Part shown: positions 33,288 to 41,869 of the stretch, one piece after another
Numbering within the stretch: the first letter of the stretch is position 1
Layout of the letters: every line of letters begins with the position of its first letter
Source of the DNA: Dietzia natronolimnaea
Lineage (GTDB): Bacteria > Actinomycetota > Actinomycetes > Mycobacteriales > Mycobacteriaceae
Length of the DNA stretch: 64,000 nt
Assembly: GCF_039525805.1 (NCBI RefSeq)
Contig: NZ_BAAAHZ010000015.1
Reading direction: 5' to 3' (one strand)
Made by a program: the position numbers and the translations under genes
Notes under the pieces: generated by a model
Database searches by the model: none
What the model was told of the DNA's origin: nothing
The model's input: the letters and a program-made list of their open reading frames with translations, nothing else

Positions 33288-33890
33288 ATGAAGCGGACGA
33301 TCGCAGTAACGGGAGCTATCGGACTCGCAGTGTTCATGGGGGCGTGCGGCACGGACGACACGGCCGACGACGCCACCACCACTGAAGAGACCACCATGAC
33401 CACGGAGATGACCACCGAGGAGACGACCGAGGAGGAGATGACGGAGGAGCCGGCGGCCACCGGCAACATCGTCGAGACCGCGATGGCCGCGGGGAACTTC
33501 ACCACCCTCACGCAGGCGCTCGAGGCCGCGGGCCTGGTGGAGACCCTCGAGGGTCCCGGCCCCTTCACGGTGTTCGCTCCGACCGACGAGGCCTTCGCGG
33601 CGCTGCCTGACGGCCAGCTCGACGAGCTCCTCGCCGATCCGACCGGTGACCTGGCCCAGATCCTGCAGTTCCACGTGATCGAGGGCGACGTCATGGCCGA
33701 GGACGTCATGGGAATGGACGGCGAGACCGTCGAGACCCTCCAGGGCGGCGAGTTCACCATCGAGGTGGAGGGCGAGACCGTCATGCTGGTGGACGGAGCG
33801 GGCAACCGCATCACCGTCATCCAGACCGACGTGCCCGCCACCAACGGGGTCATCCACGCCATCGACGGGGTCATGATGCCCCCGGCCTGA
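33288..33890 (+). CDS. Fasciclin-domain lipoprotein
   Basis: The 200-residue protein begins with a lipoprotein signal ending at Cys20 (FMGAC), followed by a Thr/Glu-rich spacer (about 28-55) and one fasciclin/BIgH3 domain with GPFTVFAPTDEAFAAL and ATNGVIHAIDGVMMPP. It resembles the mycobacterial MPT70/MPT83 type and sits outside the cell membrane, probably in adhesion or cell-wall contact. GAAAGG lies 7 nt before the ATG. Upstream 33112-33287 is non-coding and holds the promoter, which I could not define. Confidence 0.9.
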   Translation: MKRTIAVTGAIGLAVFMGACGTDDTADDATTTEETTMTTEMTTEETTEEEMTEEPAATGNIVETAMAAGNFTTLTQALEAAGLVETLEGPGPFTVFAPTDEAFAALPDGQLDELLADPTGDLAQILQFHVIEGDVMAEDVMGMDGETVETLQGGEFTIEVEGETVMLVDGAGNRITVIQTDVPATNGVIHAIDGVMMPPA

Positions 33891-33919
33891 CAGGCACGAC
33901 AGGGCCGGTGACACGGCCG

Positions 33920-33956
33920 CGCCCCGGCTCGACCCGTCACGGGTCGGGCCGGGGCG
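33920..33956 (+). terminator. Terminator hairpin after the fasciclin gene
   Basis: CGCCCCGGCTCGACCCG (33920-33936) pairs with CGGGTCGGGCCGGGGCG (33940-33956) over a 3-nt loop, one T-G wobble, followed by TTCCTCTGT. It lies 30 nt after the stop. Confidence 0.8.
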
Positions 33957-33995
33957 TTCCTCTGTCCCGGGTAGTCGTGGGAGCCCCCCAAAGAG

Positions 33996-34011
33996 TTGGA
34001 CGACCGTCCAA
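33996..34011. promoter_or_regulatory. TTGGACG-AC-CGTCCAA dyad between convergent genes
   Basis: Perfect 7-nt arms around AC resemble TetR-type operators, but the dyad lies 12 nt beyond the 3' end of the FAD-Rieske gene and is framed by CCCCC (33985-33989) and GGGGG (34014-34018), so it may be the inner stem of a second terminator instead. Both readings remain open. Confidence 0.4.
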
Positions 34012-34023
34012 TCGGGGGCCGGG

Positions 34024-35484
34024 TCAGACCTCGTCGTAGCGCTTGAGGTCCCGGGTCGCCGGGCCCTCGAGGAGTTCGCCACACGCCGAGAACCGCGACC
34101 CGTGCCACGGGCAGTCCCACGACCGCTCCGCCTCGTTCCAACTCAGCGCGGCGCCCATGTGCGGGCACAGGAGCCCGACCCTGCAGGTCCGGCCGTCGTC
34201 CCCGGTCGCCTCGCCGATCGGCCGGAGGGTCGGCCGGGGCCGACGCACCGTCGCCTGAGCGGCTGTGGCCGCGAGCTGCACCGGGAGGTCCGCGTACAGC
34301 GAGACCGCGGTACGCAGGACGCCCGTGACCGAGGGCTTGCCGAAGGAGACCCGGGGCTCACGCCCGCTGAGCCGGTCCACCATGATGCCCGCCGCCGCCG
34401 GCGCGCCCGTCAGTCCCCACTTGCTGTACCCGCCGGCGAAGTGCACCCGACCCTTCCCCCACGGCATGGGGCCGGACTTGGGCACCAGCGTGACCGGGTG
34501 GAAGTCCTGCGCGGACCAGCCGTGAGTGAACTCGGCCCCGGGGAAGTGCTTGGCGGCGTACTCGCGCAGTGAGTCGATCTTGGAGTCGGTGCCCGCGGCC
34601 GTTCCGGTGCGGTGGCCGTTTCCGCCCACCAGCAGGACCTCGTGGTCCCCCACGGGCACGGTCCGCAGGGAGCGGACCGGGCTCTCGACCGAGCCGTACA
34701 TCCCCTCCGGCAGCCCGCCGGGGTACTCGAACGCGCACAGGTAGGACCGCTCGGCCTCCATCGACGCCGCGGTGGGGCCACGGTCCAGGGCCGGGGACGC
34801 GGTGGCCAGGACGACGTCCCGCGCCGAGCAGGTGCCGCCGTCACTGCGCACCTCCACGTGGGCGTCCCCGTCCTGCCCCCGCACGTCCAGTCCGGTGACA
34901 CGGGAGTGCTCGACGATCCGGACACCGAGCGCCGTCGTGGCGCGGACCAGAGCCGCGAGCGCCTCGACGGGGTCGAGCTGCATCTGATCGGGCAGTTCCA
35001 CGGCGGCCCGGGCGGGGAACGGCACGTCGATCCGGTCGTACCACCGGGCGGGCAGTCCGAGGGCGTCGAGTGTGCGCTTCTCCGAGCGCAGGGTGCTGGT
35101 CCCCTTGAGGCTGCGCGAGAAGGTGACCGCCCGGGGTCGCTGCACGTCCACCCCGTGGGACCCGCAGAACTCCGCCCACCAGTCCAGGCCGTACTGGTTG
35201 GCCTCCGCGTAGGCGCGGGCGGTCTCGAGACCGTGGTGCGAGCGGATGGTCGACAACCGGGTCCCCTGCAGGACCGAGACCTTGGCCGTGGTCGAACCGC
35301 TGGCGCCGGCGCCCACGGTGTGGGCCTCCAGCACCACCACGGAGCTGCCCCGTGCGGCCGCGATCAGGGCGGTGATCAGGCCGGTGAAACCCGCCCCCAC
35401 CACCACGATGTCCACGTGCTCACCCTCGGGGAACTCCGCCACCGGGGGATCGATCGTCGTGCGTCGCCAGAATGATGTGCCCAT
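34024..35484 (-). CDS. FAD-dependent oxidoreductase with C-terminal Rieske domain
   Basis: The 486-residue protein has a DAO-type FAD domain starting IVVVGAGFTGLITALIAAAR (26-45) with the glycine motif GAGFTG, and GRVHFAGGYSKWGLTGAPAA near 365. Residues about 405-486 form a Rieske domain whose 2Fe-2S ligands are Cys440, His442, Cys458 and His461 (CPH...CPWH). Such fusions oxidise amines or amino acids and pass electrons through the cluster; the substrate is unknown. No signal peptide is evident. AGAGGAGACGC lies just before the ATG. Confidence 0.87.
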   Translation of the reverse strand: MGTSFWRRTTIDPPVAEFPEGEHVDIVVVGAGFTGLITALIAAARGSSVVVLEAHTVGAGASGSTTAKVSVLQGTRLSTIRSHHGLETARAYAEANQYGLDWWAEFCGSHGVDVQRPRAVTFSRSLKGTSTLRSEKRTLDALGLPARWYDRIDVPFPARAAVELPDQMQLDPVEALAALVRATTALGVRIVEHSRVTGLDVRGQDGDAHVEVRSDGGTCSARDVVLATASPALDRGPTAASMEAERSYLCAFEYPGGLPEGMYGSVESPVRSLRTVPVGDHEVLLVGGNGHRTGTAAGTDSKIDSLREYAAKHFPGAEFTHGWSAQDFHPVTLVPKSGPMPWGKGRVHFAGGYSKWGLTGAPAAAGIMVDRLSGREPRVSFGKPSVTGVLRTAVSLYADLPVQLAATAAQATVRRPRPTLRPIGEATGDDGRTCRVGLLCPHMGAALSWNEAERSWDCPWHGSRFSACGELLEGPATRDLKRYDEV

Positions 35485-35600
35485 CGTGCGTCTCCTCTGA
35501 GCTCGGTACGAACCTCGCGGCCACTGTAAGGCCGCACTCCTCGGCCCGCACCCGCTGAGGCGAACCGCCCCGGCGCACCTGCCGCCGGTCCGGCGCCGCC

Positions 35601-35656
35601 GATCACCTGTCGTCGATCACCTGTAGTCGATCACCTGTCGTCGATCACCTGCCGCA
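35601..35656 (-). repeat. Four 14-bp tandem units across the MocR stop codon
   Basis: GATCACCTGTCGTC (plus-strand reading) repeats at 35601, 35615, 35629 and 35643 with one to three changes. Each holds TCA, that is TGA on the minus strand. The gene stops at 35631-35633; because 14 is not a multiple of 3, successive units place TGA in all three minus-strand frames. Confidence 0.85.
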
Positions 35657-37076
35657 GCCGCGCGGCGAACTCGTCCGCGTCGCGTGCGACGAGTCGCGAG
35701 TAGCTCAGCACCAGCCCCGGAACCGCGTACCGCGCGGACTGTCCGCTCAGCGACCGGGTGCGCCAGCCGGCCCGCTCGAGCTCGCGCACCACCTCGTCGT
35801 CGTCGTACCCGGGCAGCAACACACACAGGTGCAACCCGGCCTCTACACCCGTCACGTCGAGCCCCGGACACTCCCGCGCGAGCGCGGCCACCAGGCGGTG
35901 ACGGCGGTCGCTGTACACCCGCGCCGCCCGCGCCAGGTGGCGGTCCATCGCGCCGGAGTCGATGAACGCCCCCATCGCCTCCGCGGGCAGCGTCGACGGG
36001 CCGCGCCGGTGCACGACGAGCCAGCGCTCGACCTCACGGCGCAACGCGCCCGGCGGCAGGCACCACGCCACCCGCAGGTCGGGGGCCACCGACTTGGACG
36101 ACGTCCCCACGTACGCCACGTGGTCGGCCGCGGCGGGCAGGGTGACGAGCGCCGGCAGCGGGGCGACGCCGTAGCGGAACTCGCCGTCGTAGTCGTCCTC
36201 GATCACCAGCGACCCGGTGCGCCGCGCCCAGTCGACCAGCGCCACCCGCCGGTCCACGCTCATGCGGTGCCCCAGCGGGAACTGATGCGCGGGGGTGGTG
36301 AAGACGATCGCCCGCTCGGAGCCCAGCCTCGCCGAGTCGAGACCGCCGGGCTGCGCGGGGTGGAACCGCACCTCGAGGTCCTGCTCACGGGCCATCAGCA
36401 GCGCCCCCCGGTAGCCGGGGTCCTCCGTGTGGAACGCGACCGGGCCGTGAGCCGCGACGAACGCCGAACACAGGGCCGCGATCGCCGAGCGCGAGCTGTC
36501 GAACAGCAACGGGTCCGCGGCGGCGATGCCCCGGTGGCGGCGCAGGTGGTCGGCCAGCGCGGCCCGCAACGTGGGGCTCGGCTCCTCCCACGGGTTGAGG
36601 CCCGCCAGCCCCTGCGTGGCGGCCACCCGCACCGCGGAGCGCCAGGCCCGCTCGTCCACCAGCGCGACGTCCGGGATCCCGGGACGCAGATCGCGCGCCG
36701 ACCTGCCCCGACGGGGCTCGGGACCCGGTGACGACCGTGACGTGGAGGATCGTGAGGACGACGAGTGCGACGACGAGGTGTCGCTCCCTCCGCGCGTCCG
36801 CGCCCCGGCGCGTGCCGCCTGACCCGCCCCGGCGGCGACCCGGGTGCCCGACCCATGGACGGAGTCGACGAAGCCGGCGGCCGAGAGCTCGTCGAACCCC
36901 CGGACCACGGTGCCGCGGGAGAGCCCGGTCTGCTCGGCGAGCGCGCGCGTGGAGGGCAGCCTGTCGCCGTCGGCCAGGGAACCGTCGGAGATCAGGTCGA
37001 TGATCGCGTCCACCAGATCCGCCGTGCCCGAGACCTCGCCCAGGACCAGGGATCCGGGACGAGCGGTGCGGGCCAT
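35631..37076 (-). CDS. MocR/PdxR-type GntR regulator with aminotransferase domain
   Basis: The 481-residue protein has an N-terminal GntR winged helix (about 15-80: LPSTRALAEQTGLSRGTVVR), a Ser/Arg/Gly-rich linker (about 85-130), and a fold-I aminotransferase-like domain with the PLP Lys in YVGTSSKSVAPDLRVAW and VIEDDYDGEFRYG. MocR proteins sense PLP or related amines. The divergent aminotransferase and three AAGTGG boxes between them suggest autoregulation and control of that neighbour. It could govern pyridoxine genes elsewhere, as PdxR does in Corynebacterium. Its 3' end lies inside a tandem repeat. Confidence 0.88.
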   Translation of the reverse strand: MARTARPGSLVLGEVSGTADLVDAIIDLISDGSLADGDRLPSTRALAEQTGLSRGTVVRGFDELSAAGFVDSVHGSGTRVAAGAGQAARAGARTRGGSDTSSSHSSSSRSSTSRSSPGPEPRRGRSARDLRPGIPDVALVDERAWRSAVRVAATQGLAGLNPWEEPSPTLRAALADHLRRHRGIAAADPLLFDSSRSAIAALCSAFVAAHGPVAFHTEDPGYRGALLMAREQDLEVRFHPAQPGGLDSARLGSERAIVFTTPAHQFPLGHRMSVDRRVALVDWARRTGSLVIEDDYDGEFRYGVAPLPALVTLPAAADHVAYVGTSSKSVAPDLRVAWCLPPGALRREVERWLVVHRRGPSTLPAEAMGAFIDSGAMDRHLARAARVYSDRRHRLVAALARECPGLDVTGVEAGLHLCVLLPGYDDDEVVRELERAGWRTRSLSGQSARYAVPGLVLSYSRLVARDADEFAARLRQVIDDR

Positions 37077-37103
37077 GCGCTCAGCCTAGGCGCGCGAGGC
37101 CGG

Positions 37104-37154
37104 AAAGTGGTCTCACGGGTCTGCGATAAGTGGACCTTTCCGCCAGTCCACTTT
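37104..37154. promoter_or_regulatory. Three MocR/PdxR-like AAGTGG boxes
   Basis: AAAGTGGTCT (37104-37113) and TAAGTGGACC (37127-37136) are direct repeats 23 nt apart; AGTCCACTTT (37145-37154) is the same box inverted. The motif agrees with the AAAGTGGW-type sites known for corynebacterial PdxR. They fill the 87 nt between the MocR start and the aminotransferase start, ending 9 nt before the latter. Confidence 0.75.
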
Positions 37155-37163
37155 GGCGATGTG

Positions 37164-38438
37164 ATGGTCCACATGCAGATCTACCGCCAATCCCGACGCC
37201 TCCGCGACGTGCGCTACGACGTCCGCGGTCCGATCCTCACCGAGGCCATGCGGCTGGAATCCGAGGGCCACGACATCCTGCGACTGAACCTGGGGAACAT
37301 GCACCCGTTCGGTCTCGAGGCCCGGCCCGAGATCGTGGATGCCGTGGCCCGCGAACTCGGCACGGGCCAGGCCTACTCGGATTCGCGGGGCATCCCGCAG
37401 GCACGGGCGGCGGTGGCCGAGCACTACCGGCGCTGGGGGGTGCCCGGGATCCGCGCCGAGGACGTGTTCCTGGGCAACGGGGTGAGCGAGCTCATCACTC
37501 TGGTCCTGCAGGCGATGGTCGATCCGGGCGACGAGATCCTGGTCCCGGCACCGGACTACCCCACCTGGACCGGCGCGGTGAACCTCACCGGTGGCGTGCC
37601 CGTGCACTACCTGGCGGACGAGTCCGACGGCTGGAACCCCTCGCTGGCGGACATCGAGTCCAAGATCACGCCGCGGACGACCGCGCTGGTGGTGATCAAC
37701 CCCAACAACCCGACCGGCGCCGTCTACAGTGCCGAGACCGTCCGGGGGATGGCCGACATCGCCCGTCGGCACGGGCTCGTCCTGCTCAGCGACGAGATCT
37801 ACGAGAAGGTGATCTTCTCGGGCGCCCGCCATCACCACGCGGCGCTGGCCGCCGGTGACGACGTGCTCTGCCTGACCTTCGGCGGCCTGTCCAAGGCGTA
37901 CCGGGTGTGCGGATACCGGGCCGGCTGGGTCGCCGCGACCGGGCCCCTCGAGCGGGCGCAGGACCTGCTCGAAGGGCTCACCCTGCTGGCCAACATGCGG
38001 GTGTGCCCCAACGTCCCGGGCCAGTACGCGATCCCGGTCGCGCTGGCCGAGGACTCACCGTGGGGTGCCGACGTGATCGACCCCGACGGCCGGATCGAGC
38101 GACAACTCGCACTGGCGACCGAGCGCCTCAACGCCATCCCGGGCGTGAGCTGCGTGGCGCCCCGCGGTGCGCTCTACTGCTTCCCCCGGTTGGACACCGA
38201 GAGGTTCGGCATCGGCAGCGACGAGGAACTGGTGCTGGACCTACTGCGCTCCGAGCACGTCCTGGTGACCCACGGCACCGGCTTCAACTGGCCCGAGCCG
38301 GACCACTTCCGGATCGTGTGCCTGCCCGACGCCGAGGTGCTCGAGAGCGCGATCGGCAGGATCGCCGGGTACCTCGAGCGGCGTGCCGGCCTCCACCGGC
38401 AGCCCGGCACTCCGGCGCGGACCCCGCTGCCCGCGTGA
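37164..38438 (+). CDS. PLP-dependent aminotransferase (AlaA/AspC-like)
   Basis: The 424-residue protein is a class-I aminotransferase of the alanine/aspartate type: DVRYDVRGPILTEAMRLESE, LNLGNMHPFG, DVFLGNGVSELITLVLQAM, VINPNNPTGAVYS, and the PLP-binding Lys in GGLSKAYRVCGYRAGW, followed by ANMRVCPNVPGQYAI. This matches E. coli AlaA and the mycobacterial AspC annotation, so glutamate-pyruvate transamination is most likely. ATG at 37164 begins the homologous region (GTG 37161 and ATG 37173 are alternatives). The divergent MocR gene and its boxes point to PLP- or amine-responsive control. Confidence 0.88.
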   Translation: MVHMQIYRQSRRLRDVRYDVRGPILTEAMRLESEGHDILRLNLGNMHPFGLEARPEIVDAVARELGTGQAYSDSRGIPQARAAVAEHYRRWGVPGIRAEDVFLGNGVSELITLVLQAMVDPGDEILVPAPDYPTWTGAVNLTGGVPVHYLADESDGWNPSLADIESKITPRTTALVVINPNNPTGAVYSAETVRGMADIARRHGLVLLSDEIYEKVIFSGARHHHAALAAGDDVLCLTFGGLSKAYRVCGYRAGWVAATGPLERAQDLLEGLTLLANMRVCPNVPGQYAIPVALAEDSPWGADVIDPDGRIERQLALATERLNAIPGVSCVAPRGALYCFPRLDTERFGIGSDEELVLDLLRSEHVLVTHGTGFNWPEPDHFRIVCLPDAEVLESAIGRIAGYLERRAGLHRQPGTPARTPLPA

Positions 38439-38502
38439 GCCCGGCCCGGGCCCGGGGGCCCGGGCGCGACAGCGAGCGGGCCCGGGCCCTGGCCCTGGCC
38501 AA

Positions 38503-38562
38503 CGAAAAGAGCGTTCCGCACACATCGCCCGAGAAGGGGGTGCGCGGAACGGTCTTATCGAT
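38503..38562. terminator. Dispersed palindromic element, copy 2 (bidirectional terminator)
   Basis: AAGAGCGTTCCGCACAC (38507-38523) pairs with GTGCGCGGAACGGTCTT (38540-38556), two mismatches, around the loop ATCGCCCGAGAAGGGG. It lies between convergent 3' ends (38438 and 38628) and matches copies at 20278 and 41870. Confidence 0.8.
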
Positions 38563-38627
38563 GACGGCAGCGAGCGCGAGGGCGCCGGGGGGAGCATGGG
38601 GCGATCGCGAGGGCGCTGGGGCGGGGG

Positions 38628-39800
38628 TCAGTCCTCGAGAGCGGGCTTGATGTGCTCCCAGCCGGCCTCGAAGTTCTTGAGGAAGTTCGGCCAGTTGTGC
38701 AGCCCCGTGTCGGAGTAGTCCACCCGGTGGTCGACGTTCGCGCGGTCGAGCGCCCTCTCGAAGGCCTCGGTGCCCTCGCGCACGCCCTTCTCCAGGACCA
38801 GTCCGATGAGCAGGTTCTGGACGTCCGCGCCGCCGCCGTACTCCTGCAGGTCCTCCGGGCCGATCTCGCCACTGCCGGACGAGAAGTAGACGGCCTTGCC
38901 ACGCAGTCCCTCCGGGTGAGAGATGGTGTCGTTCTCCGCCCAGCGCCCGCTTCGGTGCGGACCCCACATGTTGTCCACCTGGCCACCGCGGGTCTCCACG
39001 CTGAGCCGGACGGTCTGGTAACCGAGCGCGTCCATCGTGGAGTAGTAGCCGCTGAAGGACATCACGGCGTCGTAGAGCCCGGGGTGCGTGGCGGCCAGGT
39101 GCATGGCCGCCTGGCCGCCCATCGAGATCCCCCCGATCCCGTTCCTGCCGCTCGTCTCGAGCTGCTCGGCCACGACGCCCGGCAGCTCCTCGGTGAGGAA
39201 GGTCTCCCACTTGTTGTTGCCCAGGACCGGGTCCGGCTGCTCCCAGTCGGTGTAGTACGAGGCGAACGCGCCGGCGGGATTGACCACGTGCACGTCCTCG
39301 TCCGCGAGCCGATCCGCGATCTGGCCCTGGTGGTTCCACCCGGTGCTACTCACCGGGGCGCCGACGCCGTCGAGCATGTAGAGCACCGGAGCAGCGCCCT
39401 CACCCCGGGACGGGACCACCTCGACGGTGATCTCGCGCTGCATCGATTCCGAGGCGACGATCCAGTACTGATACTCCCCCCGCGTGCGCTCGACTCCCCG
39501 GAACTCGGTCTCGGTGATGCTCGGATCGACCGGGGAGGGCGTCCCGATGGGGGCAGAGGATCCCTCACCGAGCGGGATGTCCGCGGAGCCCACCGACCCG
39601 AGCGAACCGGCGGTCGAGCCCAGAGGGACGGAACCCACGGCCTCGATGATGGTCTCCAGATCGTCCGGCCCCAACGTGGTCGGGTCGATGCTGCCGAGCT
39701 GCGCTCCGGCCGGGGCGACCGAACCGAGGGTCAGGGCGAGGGCCAGCGCGCCGGCGGTGGCAGCGGCGGTGGCGGCGAATCGGGGCATTCCGACAGACAT
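38628..39800 (-). CDS. Trehalose mycolyltransferase-like (antigen 85-type) secreted esterase
   Basis: The 390-residue protein has a Sec signal (about 1-33, ending AGA-QL), a low-complexity Gly/Ser/Pro spacer (about 50-95), then an esterase domain: LYMLDGVGAPVSSTGWNHQG, SYYTDWEQPDPV, nucleophile GGISMGGQAAMHLAATHP, and the closing catalytic His in LHNWPNFLKNFEAGW. The ILDG/LDG, YxDW and H-x-W elements are those of Ag85/corynomycolyltransferases, which move mycolic acids onto trehalose or arabinogalactan. This is a main sign of a mycolic-acid envelope. An internal ATG at 39788 is an alternative start. Confidence 0.87.
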   Translation of the reverse strand: MSVGMPRFAATAAATAGALALALTLGSVAPAGAQLGSIDPTTLGPDDLETIIEAVGSVPLGSTAGSLGSVGSADIPLGEGSSAPIGTPSPVDPSITETEFRGVERTRGEYQYWIVASESMQREITVEVVPSRGEGAAPVLYMLDGVGAPVSSTGWNHQGQIADRLADEDVHVVNPAGAFASYYTDWEQPDPVLGNNKWETFLTEELPGVVAEQLETSGRNGIGGISMGGQAAMHLAATHPGLYDAVMSFSGYYSTMDALGYQTVRLSVETRGGQVDNMWGPHRSGRWAENDTISHPEGLRGKAVYFSSGSGEIGPEDLQEYGGGADVQNLLIGLVLEKGVREGTEAFERALDRANVDHRVDYSDTGLHNWPNFLKNFEAGWEHIKPALED

Positions 39801-39876
39801 ACGGCTCCAAAGTTCTCAGTGATGACTTAAGAACCTTAGCCGCAGCAACTTGAATCGGCCCACTCACCGCACGGCC

Positions 39877-40398
39877 TCACGACTCCCGCAACGCCTCCTC
39901 GACGGCCTTGCGCAGGTCCTCAGGCTTACGGTTGGGGCCGAACCGACCCACCACGGTGCCGTCACGCCCGATGAGGAACTTGGTGAAGTTCCACGAGATC
40001 CGACCGCCCAGCAGACCGGATTCCTGCGACTTGAGCCAGCGGTACAGCGGGTGGGTGCCCGATCCGTTGACCTCGATCTTGGAGAACAGCGGGAACTCCA
40101 CCCCGAAGTTGCGCTCGCAGAACGACCCGATCTCCTCGTCGGTGCCCGGCTCCTGGTGCGCGAACTGGTCACACGGGAAGCCCAACACCACGAAGCCCTG
40201 GTCGCGGTACTCCTCGTACAGCTTCTGCAACCCCTTGTACTGGGGGGTGAACCCGCACTTGCTGGCGGTGTTGACCACCAGGACGACCTGACCGGCGTAG
40301 TCGGCCAGATCCTTCTCGCTCCCATCGAGCAGGCCTGCTCGGAAATCCGTGAGGGTGACATTGTCATCGGGCACGGCGCGTCTCCTCGTCGTCGTCAT
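39877..40398 (-). CDS. Glutathione peroxidase-family thiol peroxidase
   Basis: The 173-residue protein has the GPx motifs VVNTASKCGFTPQYKGL with Cys48 as peroxidatic residue (not selenocysteine), GFPCDQFAHQEPG with the probable resolving Cys, and WNFTKFLIGRDG. With this Cys pair it more likely uses thioredoxin or mycothiol-linked reductants than glutathione. No signal peptide. GAGGAGACG follows the ATG in the code itself (one GACGACGACGAG 12-mer). The MFS transporter is encoded upstream on the same strand, 67 nt away. Confidence 0.9.
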   Translation of the reverse strand: MTTTRRRAVPDDNVTLTDFRAGLLDGSEKDLADYAGQVVLVVNTASKCGFTPQYKGLQKLYEEYRDQGFVVLGFPCDQFAHQEPGTDEEIGSFCERNFGVEFPLFSKIEVNGSGTHPLYRWLKSQESGLLGGRISWNFTKFLIGRDGTVVGRFGPNRKPEDLRKAVEEALRES

Positions 40399-40401
40399 GA
40401 C

Positions 40402-40420
40402 CGGCGGGCTTCACCCGCCG
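40402..40420 (-). terminator. Short hairpin between MFS and peroxidase genes
   Basis: CGGCGGG (40402-40408) pairs with CCCGCCG (40414-40420) around a 5-nt loop in the 67-nt gap after the MFS gene. There is no T-tract, and it is close to the GPx start, so it may be a weak terminator or lie in the GPx leader. Confidence 0.35.
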
Positions 40421-40465
40421 TCCGTCCCGAGGCTTCCACACTCCGGGGCGCTCACGCACCCGGCA

Positions 40466-41803
40466 TCACCGGGCCGCCGACGCCTCGGGCATTCTCAGCG
40501 CCGACACCGCACCGATCAACCCCAGGATCGCGAGGAAGACCAGCGCCCACTCGACCCCCGCCAGCGCGATGACCGAACTGATGCCGCCCACCACGAGCAG
40601 GATGATCCCCATGGCCGAGTTGGAGACCGCGACGTAGGTCGTCCGCAGGTCGCCCTCGGCCACGTCCACGACATAGGTCTTGCGCCCCACGCGGACCCCG
40701 GAGTGCAACAGCGTGAGCAGGAAGTATCCGCCCACGAAGAACACGGTCCCCAGCGCGGACGAGCCGTCGACGCCGGGGAGCGAGACGGCCACCACGAAAC
40801 CCAGCGCCACGATCGAGGCGGCGGCGGCCGCCCACGCCATGAGCCGACGACTGGACCGGTCGGCGAGCCGGCCGAAGATCCGCCCCCCGACGAGTGAGGC
40901 GATCCCGGAGGCGAGGATGAACCCGCCGAGCCCGGCCAGTGCCCCGGTGCCCGCCGCGACGGACATCGACACGATGAACGGCGGGCTCAGCGACGACACG
41001 AGGATCAGGCCACGCACGGTGACGAACCTGCGGAACGTCCGGTCCTCGCGGAACATCCGGGCCGCCTCGGCGAACCAGGATCCGCCGCCGTCGCCCTCCG
41101 GGTCATCGGCGGCCCCGGCGGCGGCCTCTCCCGCGGGCTCGGTGACCCGCGCGTAGACCAGCGCCGAGAGCACCCACAGCACGGCGCCACCGGCCAGCAA
41201 CAGGGCGAGGTCGCCGGGGCCCAGATCGTCGCCGCCGAACGCACGGATCGCCAGGCCCAGGGTGACGGCCACGATCCCGGCCGCAGAGGTGGCGAGCCCG
41301 ATGATCTGGCCCCGCTCGCCCGAGGGGATGGTGCGGCCCTGGACGTCCTTGGAGGCGATCGAGCACAGGCACCGCCCCAGCGAGAACACCACCAACGCGC
41401 CCAGGATCCCCACCCCCGCGGCCGTGCCGTGGCCGAGTGCGGCGATGCCGGCCATCACCGCGACCGCCGCGGCCTGGACCCCCGCCCCCGTGACGAAGAC
41501 CCACTTGCGGTGGGCGACCCGCAGGACGAGCGGCGTGAGCAGCACCTGGGGCAGCATCGACCCCGACTCCCTGATGGGCACCAGCAGACCGACCAACGCC
41601 GCGGGGACCCCGAGGGCGTGGAACAGCCACGGCAGCACGGTGGACGCGTTGACCGTCTGGTCGCCCGAGGACTGGAGGGTGTTGGCCGCCACCAACCGCA
41701 GGCCGTTGCGGGGGACGTCGCGCTCCACCTGCTCCGGGAGGTCGGTCCCGCGGGAGTGCTCGCGGGTCACGAGGGCGGAGTAGACGGTCTCGGCGGCGGT
41801 CAC
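40466..41803 (-). CDS. MFS transporter
   Basis: The 445-residue protein has about twelve membrane helices in two halves with a charged central loop (about 215-250: EAAAGAADDPEGDGGG). The first half holds RGQIIGLATSAAGIVAVTLG, the second FGRLADRSSRRLMAW, an MFS loop 8-9 motif of the G-x-x-x-D-R-x-x-R-R type. A hydrophilic N-terminus of about 35 residues precedes helix 1. Substrate unknown. ATG at 41803 is the first plausible start; the exact start may lie further inside at residue 11-20. Confidence 0.8.
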   Translation of the reverse strand: MTAAETVYSALVTREHSRGTDLPEQVERDVPRNGLRLVAANTLQSSGDQTVNASTVLPWLFHALGVPAALVGLLVPIRESGSMLPQVLLTPLVLRVAHRKWVFVTGAGVQAAAVAVMAGIAALGHGTAAGVGILGALVVFSLGRCLCSIASKDVQGRTIPSGERGQIIGLATSAAGIVAVTLGLAIRAFGGDDLGPGDLALLLAGGAVLWVLSALVYARVTEPAGEAAAGAADDPEGDGGGSWFAEAARMFREDRTFRRFVTVRGLILVSSLSPPFIVSMSVAAGTGALAGLGGFILASGIASLVGGRIFGRLADRSSRRLMAWAAAAASIVALGFVVAVSLPGVDGSSALGTVFFVGGYFLLTLLHSGVRVGRKTYVVDVAEGDLRTTYVAVSNSAMGIILLVVGGISSVIALAGVEWALVFLAILGLIGAVSALRMPEASAAR

Positions 41804-41869
41804 GGTCTGGAGAGCCTAATCGCCGCCGGCCACTGCGGTCGGGGCGCCTGAGCATCGGTGCTCCCGCAT

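Noticed and set aside
40402..40420. Hairpin near the peroxidase start as a riboswitch
   Set aside because: Only a 7-bp stem is present and no aptamer core is visible.
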